From NCBI GenBank assembly GCA_021441665.1, contig JAGYYN010013285.1, positions 1-22,756 of the forward strand: 22,756 nucleotides of DNA, in the 5' to 3' direction. This DNA is from Euplotes cf. woodruffi 2 WChen-2021 (taxonomy: Eukaryota > Ciliophora > Spirotrichea > Euplotida > Euplotidae). This document shows positions 18,258 through 22,756 of this stretch, in pieces. The notes under the pieces are model-generated. The model did no database searches. It was given only the letters and a program-made list of their open reading frames with translations, and was not told the DNA's origin. The translations under genes were made by a program, and so were the position numbers. Each line of letters opens with the position of its first letter. Position 1 is the first letter of the stretch.

Positions 18258-21200
18258 TTAATCGCTGTTGTTGTCTTTATTATTTCGATATGAAAACTCT
18301 GGATTTTGATGTATTTCTTCGATATCAGGACTTGAAGCATTATCGTAGAAGGAATTGTTCTCCTCTCCGCTTGATTCTTTGCTTACGCTTCCTTCATCAC
18401 TTGACTTATCTTTGTTGACACTTGAGTCTACACTAACCTCTGGATTATCATTCGATTGCCGGATATCTTGTGACTCCGGTGGATAGTTATGTGAGAATAT
18501 TGAGATTTTACTACTCCTCATGTCATTATTTCCTTCAGTCATTGTATTAGATTTATTTTCAGTTTTGAAATTCTCCTGATCTGTTTGCTTTTGATCCTCC
18601 ATCGAATCCGCTGATTCTCCACTCGACTTCTTTTTCGAAGAACTATCATGAGACTTGGTGATGCTTTTAAGAGTGCTAATCTCTTTAGTTGCGTCTGTTG
18701 CGAGATCTTCCTTTGCTTCTTTTTTCTTTTTAATCTTCATAAGCTTCTTTTTACGCATGTTTTGGAGAAGTTTGCCTAATTTAGTTTTCTTCGTGCTTGT
18801 TAGATCAGGATTGTTGAATACCTTCTGGTGGACAGATTGAATCTTTTGCTCAAGGTCTTGGTCTTCCCCCATTTCCTCGAACTGCGAGATGTACTTCATT
18901 GGTTGGACTAAGTCTCCGAGTTTCTTTTCTTCCTCTGGCATTTTGCGCTTCGAGCTGTCTTCTCAGCCATCTTCTTCTTGAATCGGTTTCAGTGCTGAGT
19001 TGTTGGTGTAGAGGTAGTCTGGCTTCTGCTCGTCAGTGACCTTACTGATGACTGATTTTTCAGTCATCATCGACGAGCCGACTGCTTGGGCCTTCTTCTT
19101 GCTCTGGTACCACAACACGACATCTTTGATCGCTTTTGAAAATGTAAACAGCATAATTGCTAATTGAGAAAGGAGGATGTATACAACGACGATGTAAGCC
19201 AACACGCTTGTATCTGATTCATTGTGAAAGTAATAAGCTGTGAAGAACACAAAAGTGTTTCATGACTCCATTACAAGATTGCTCACCTTTTGGAACCGAG
19301 ATTCAAACATCGGCAAGAATCAAAACATCAGGAATACTATTAGCTGAGATACAGCATGGATTGATATGTGCACATTTGCTGGAAATACGCCTAATAATAT
19401 TGCGTTGATAATGAGGATGAGCCTTCGAAAAGTAAATGTCAAGTGGTAGTAGAGGATTCCTCTGCTTCGCTCATTCGTCTCGCTTAGTAGTTCTTTAACT
19501 CTGTTACTCCACTTTGATACTGCAGTCAGCTTTGTGTAAATGATTAAGAATATCGTGAAGAAGATTGAAAATACGATGAAGATTGTCATAAAAATGTATG
19601 AAAATGCATCGACATAGTTTACGAATTTTAAGCTCCGAAGGTTAACCAAAGCATATGCGATTGCATCAAGTAATCACTCGAAGTACATTCGAATAAATGC
19701 ATTGAATACAAATATGTAGAGTATTTTGTCTTTTATAACACTGAGGCTTCGCTTGCGAATTTTTAGGTAAATCATTGAAAGAAGTGTGGTTAAAATTGTA
19801 ATCAAAATAAATGTCAATAATGTATCGAAAAAGAAAGTCTCTACAAACTCCATAAATCGATATGTTTGTATTCCGTAATCATCAAAATACTCTGCAAGGA
19901 CGCTATCTCCATTCATTATTTTATCGATTGTAATTGAGTCATCTGGATCTGGCACGATCCTACTTGCGATACCAAAGTCAAAAGTGGCTAAAATTGTACT
20001 TGAGTTGATCATATTTCTTACGGTCAGTGGTAAGTTGATTTTCAATAAAAGAATAGTTCTTAATATCTGCAAAGTATTAATAAATACCCACAAGTTCGAG
20101 CTGATCTGCATTTGTAAAGCACCGACTGCGAAAATCGAAAGTGCAATTGAAGCGACGAGACCTTGAACCACATTTGAGTCAATAACTGAAGTATCGCTGC
20201 TTTCTCATTGCCCTTGATAAGTCAACGAGTATCCGGAGCTTCATATATCTCACGTGTCGGTATTTGAGCAAAGATCTCAGTTGTTAGTGCACCTAACGAC
20301 TAAAGTGAAGTCGTAGTACGTGTAAAAGCCCCCTTGAGACGCAGTTGCTTTCGCATAAAATGTTCCAGCCTTGATGTTCTTTATTTTGATTTTATAAGTA
20401 TTGCCTGACTTCACCAATTCATACGAATCGCTTCCTAGGGCTGTCGTCAAGCTATAATAACTCAGATTTTTAACGATTTCGCGCTAATTCAGAGTTGCTT
20501 CTCCGATGCCATAAGCTCGACATTTACATAGCGAAAACAAAGTATAATCAACAAAAGTAAGTAAAAATATTTTGATTGGTGTTTATTTATTCTATAATAA
20601 GGTTAATCTTACGCAACTTAGCAATAAATCCTATTCTGATCCTAAAGTAAATAAATATAATCTTAAAAATCCACGTCATAAATATTTTTGCATAATTGAT
20701 GTTTAGCCCGGATCATTGGCAAACTCTTGCTGAGGCTAACAAAAGCATGGCAAATGTGATACGAATAAAAAATAATGATTTGGACCATTCATTAATGCAA
20801 AATTAACCAACATTGATGAAGCTTAAAAAAGATCAAATCAATTTTAAAAAATCATCTTTCACTATTAAATAATGTCTTTCATCACAAAGCGCTATAAATC
20901 ACTTGAGAGCATTATTGAGTTTTATTTAGCGACGATAAAAACCTTGTTGGAGTTAGATACAAAACCTATTGTGATCTATTAATGAAGAGGCAATGATGCA
21001 CGGGTCTTACTCTGACGACTTAAACAACTGAAAGGAGATGCTGATGTAATCGTCCATCAAGTTGTCCTTCGTGTGGGCTTGGTTCAGCGTAAACTCTGCG
21101 TTGTTCGGCACTGTTACGCTTTCAGTGGTGTTTGAAAAGTAAATCATCATATCTGTTGCCAGCTGCAATGTTGGAATTGACCCATTTTTATAGATGTAAG

Positions 21201-22584
21201 AAAGACTTATTATCTCATATGAGGTCTCAGAATAAAAGAAATCACTCGCTGGGGTGTAAGCTATCGTCTCAACATCAATCGGTGAAGATGTGGGCAATGT
21301 AAAACTATTGTAATTGATGCTGTAAAGAGGTCTGAATAGAGACGTCTTATCAATAATATCTAAGTTCGCTTTTCTCGTATTCATCTTCATTATGTATCCA
21401 GTTATTGAACTCATTAAAGCATCGCTGGAATCTGTTCCTGATGTTTGAGTTGGAAAAACAGCGATTTCATCGATTTGATAATATTTAAATACCTCAACTT
21501 GTATGTTGGTTAACATAGTCCCGTTCTTCACACTGATCGCTTGGACACTGTAGTATTTATAGTCTGTATCAGTGAAAAATAAATTTAATTCTCCATAGAT
21601 TGGATTAATCACAGATTTTATTTTTGAGAAGTTGGCGGTTCCGTAGTCGATGAATTGATTACTCCAATTCGTCGATCCATCAGCCACGCTAAGACTGAAT
21701 ACATTTATCAATTTGTAGTAAGATGGGTATGAATTCGAAGAAAGTACAACTACAATAATGCTCTTTGTTGACTTATCATAATGCGCCTTGACTTCATTAA
21801 AACTGAGAATCAAAGTTGAACTCGACTTGACATTAAAGTATTTCATCCAATTAAATGTCGTTAATGTATTGCTGACACTCAATACTGATCAATACGTCGT
21901 AGATCCAGATTTGAATATTCCAGACAGAACAAGGTTGCTTCCTGTTGAATCAAAATCAAGTGAAGCCCACCCCTTACTCTTCCCTGTTGTCTTGAAACTT
22001 GTGTTGACCTTTTAAAAGTTTAACATGCTGACTGCGTAAGTATCCAGAACTTGGAACTGGATCACAATCCCTGTGTTTACATTCGAGATGTAGTCGATGT
22101 GGTAGCCGACTCCGTAGAACGTCGTGCTGCTACTCGGGTCCTTCTTGATCATGTAAATTTTTGGTCCGTAGACGTTATCCGATAAGATCTTCAGGCAATT
22201 GTCCTGCCGAAGCTGCATATCAGATGTTGTGATCGTCACGAGTTCAAGACAGTTCGGTCCACCGCCAGCAACTGGATGTACTACAAGCACTGATTGATCT
22301 CCGGTGAGTGCCCCTCCATCGAAGGTGATCTTTGTAGTCGAGGTTGAACTTGCGTAAACCTCAATCACATTTGATACTAATCTTTTTGATAATGATACTT
22401 TTGAAACATTACTTCCGACGAAGTAAGTATAGCCATCAGTTGAAGTAACAGGAAAGCCTCCGATGTCTTCATTAAACATGATAAAATTATCATTGTCAGT
22501 GACGCCTTTTGACCCGATCAACAGAAGTCCAAGCAACACTAAAACCACATTTGGTTTAGGTATTTTTGTTACTCTTCGTGCCAT
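18258..22584 (-). CDS. Large secretory-pathway multi-pass membrane protein with Cys-rich motif
   Basis: About 1,247 residues, no stop-linked frameshift. ATG at 22584. Signal peptide: MARRVTK then a hydrophobic VVLVLLGLLLIG core (residues ~13-24). Residues ~30-520 are beta-rich, Ser/Thr/Asn-rich and repeat-like, as in ciliate ectodomains. A Cys-rich furin/GCC-type motif follows at ~571-600 (CTNNCDLCSNTDTCDICSSG), with four of six Cys encoded by UGA. Membrane spans are likely at ~613-630, 638-655, 717-745, 758-775, 801-823, 857-898 (two) and 920-957. The last ~290 residues are a hydrophilic Ser/Glu/Lys/Asp-rich tail, presumably cytoplasmic. This layout matches a large ciliate family of unknown function with Cys-rich repeats and a multi-pass C-terminus. 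Introns: 22009-22032 (24 nt) and 20452-21010 (559 nt). A surface receptor or sensor role is inference. Confidence 0.8.
20452..21010 (-). other. Long putative intron (559 nt) in the membrane-protein gene
   Basis: On the minus strand it begins GTAAGA and ends TTATAG, phase 2, joining QLFKSS to DLTTALGSD and making the whole gene divisible by three. It is far longer than most introns here. An internal eliminated sequence with TA ends is also possible, since TA occurs at both ends and such an excision stays in frame (SSE-YYSLTT). Confidence 0.5.
20699..20981 (+). CDS. Small antisense coding-like ORF nested in the long intron
   Basis: On the plus strand, ATG at 20699 opens 35 codons with coding-like composition (MFSPDHWQTLAEANKSMANV, including Trp and an amphipathic pattern) up to TAA at 20804. 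+1 shifts at AAT-TAA and then CTA-TAA would add helical segments (LKKIKSILKNHLSLL and SLESIIEFYLATIKTLLEL) to a TAA near 20981, about 94 residues in all. I do not recognise it. It could be a small nested gene, a relic, or chance. Confidence 0.3.
22009..22032 (-). other. Putative 24-nt intron in the membrane-protein gene
   Basis: The same frame continues on both sides of a TAA (22012-22014), so a +1 shift does not fit. Removing 24 nt (GTCAGC...AAAAG) joins LDTYA to VNTSFKTTG. The donor is weak; stop readthrough is the alternative. Confidence 0.45.
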
Positions 22585-22756
22585 GTTTGAGCTGAATTAT
22601 TTTTATAATTTACTACAGTCAGAATTTATAAGTATTCTGCCTCATCCATTTGTGATTAATAAAAATTCACCCGTTTTCAGTGTTACCTAAATAAAGTTGA
22701 ATAAGCTTAAATGAAATATTAATTTGTGATTCCCTTCTTCCACATTCTGCTAGCAA
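22585..22756. promoter_or_regulatory. AT-rich 5' flank of the membrane-protein gene
   Basis: 172 nt upstream of the ATG at 22584 (minus strand), AT-rich, running to the window edge. No telomeric repeat, no defined promoter element and no credible ORF. Confidence 0.4.

Noticed and set aside
862-22584. UGA read as Trp (as in some other ciliates)
   Set aside because: UGA falls on Cys positions in a Cys-rich motif and in importin-9, while conserved Trp positions in importin-9 use TGG.
1-22756. Telomeric repeats, tRNA or rRNA genes, CRISPR arrays, transposon ends
   Set aside because: Reading through by eye I found no C4A4 or G4T4 runs, no tRNA cloverleaf, no rRNA-like block, no regular spaced repeats and no transposase-like protein. 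Diverged or short elements could be missed.

Overview
The window reads as genomic DNA of the ciliate Euplotes. Two independent signs support this. First, UGA is a sense codon: it falls on cysteine positions, including four of six cysteines in a Cys-rich motif at 20205-20291, and two positions where importin-9 relatives carry Cys (the TECL-like motif near 12841 and the position near 14553). Second, the long reading frames are repeatedly interrupted by TAA or TAG, mostly directly after AAA, and the protein resumes exactly one base downstream. This is the obligatory +1 ribosomal frameshifting known from Euplotes. Under the standard code most of these genes would look like pseudogenes. I count 27 stop-linked shift sites, 20 with AAA before the stop; the set is 21 TAA and 6 TAG. 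They are very unevenly spread: 12 in the 5772-9056 gene, 7 in FHIP, 5 in the 15719-18145 gene, 2 in importin-9, 1 in the 9501-11376 gene, none in NOP14 or the membrane-protein gene. When the introns are removed and one base is skipped per site, every coding sequence comes out divisible by three.

Layout from left to right: an AT-rich flank with a probable 5' exon (216-385); an FHIP-family gene (+, to 3865), the cargo-side subunit of the FTS-Hook-FHIP dynein adaptor complex; the N-terminal half of NOP14 (+, 3997-5274), a small-subunit processome factor; an AT-rich convergent gap; an unrecognised ~1,076-residue coiled-coil and charged protein (-, 9056-5772); a ~614-residue coiled-coil protein ending in a CxxC motif (-, 11376-9501); importin-9 / Kap114 (-, 15268-11762); an unrecognised ~663-residue basic, coiled-coil protein with five introns (+, 15719-18145); and a ~1,247-residue membrane protein with signal peptide, beta-rich ectodomain, Cys-rich motif, several membrane spans and a long charged tail (-, 22584-18258). 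Coding DNA is clearly richer in GC than the flanks.

The genes do not form an operon or a single pathway: they are unrelated housekeeping and cell-structure genes in mixed orientation. Seven or more genes in a row with no C4A4/G4T4 telomere repeat is unlike the one-gene nanochromosomes of a Euplotes macronucleus, so I infer a germline (micronuclear) contig in which each gene is a macronuclear-destined sequence. ATTGAA motifs resembling the Euplotes chromosome-breakage sequence occur in most intergenic gaps, but in such AT-rich DNA they are also expected by chance.

The items most worth follow-up are the shift-site density in two genes, a tandem CTA-TAA/AAA-TAA site, a possible +2 site in FHIP, a 559-nt intron carrying an antisense coding-like ORF, a NOP14 gene that stops before its conserved C-terminal half, and two places where only a 16-17 nt intron (or a non-stop shift) restores the frame.
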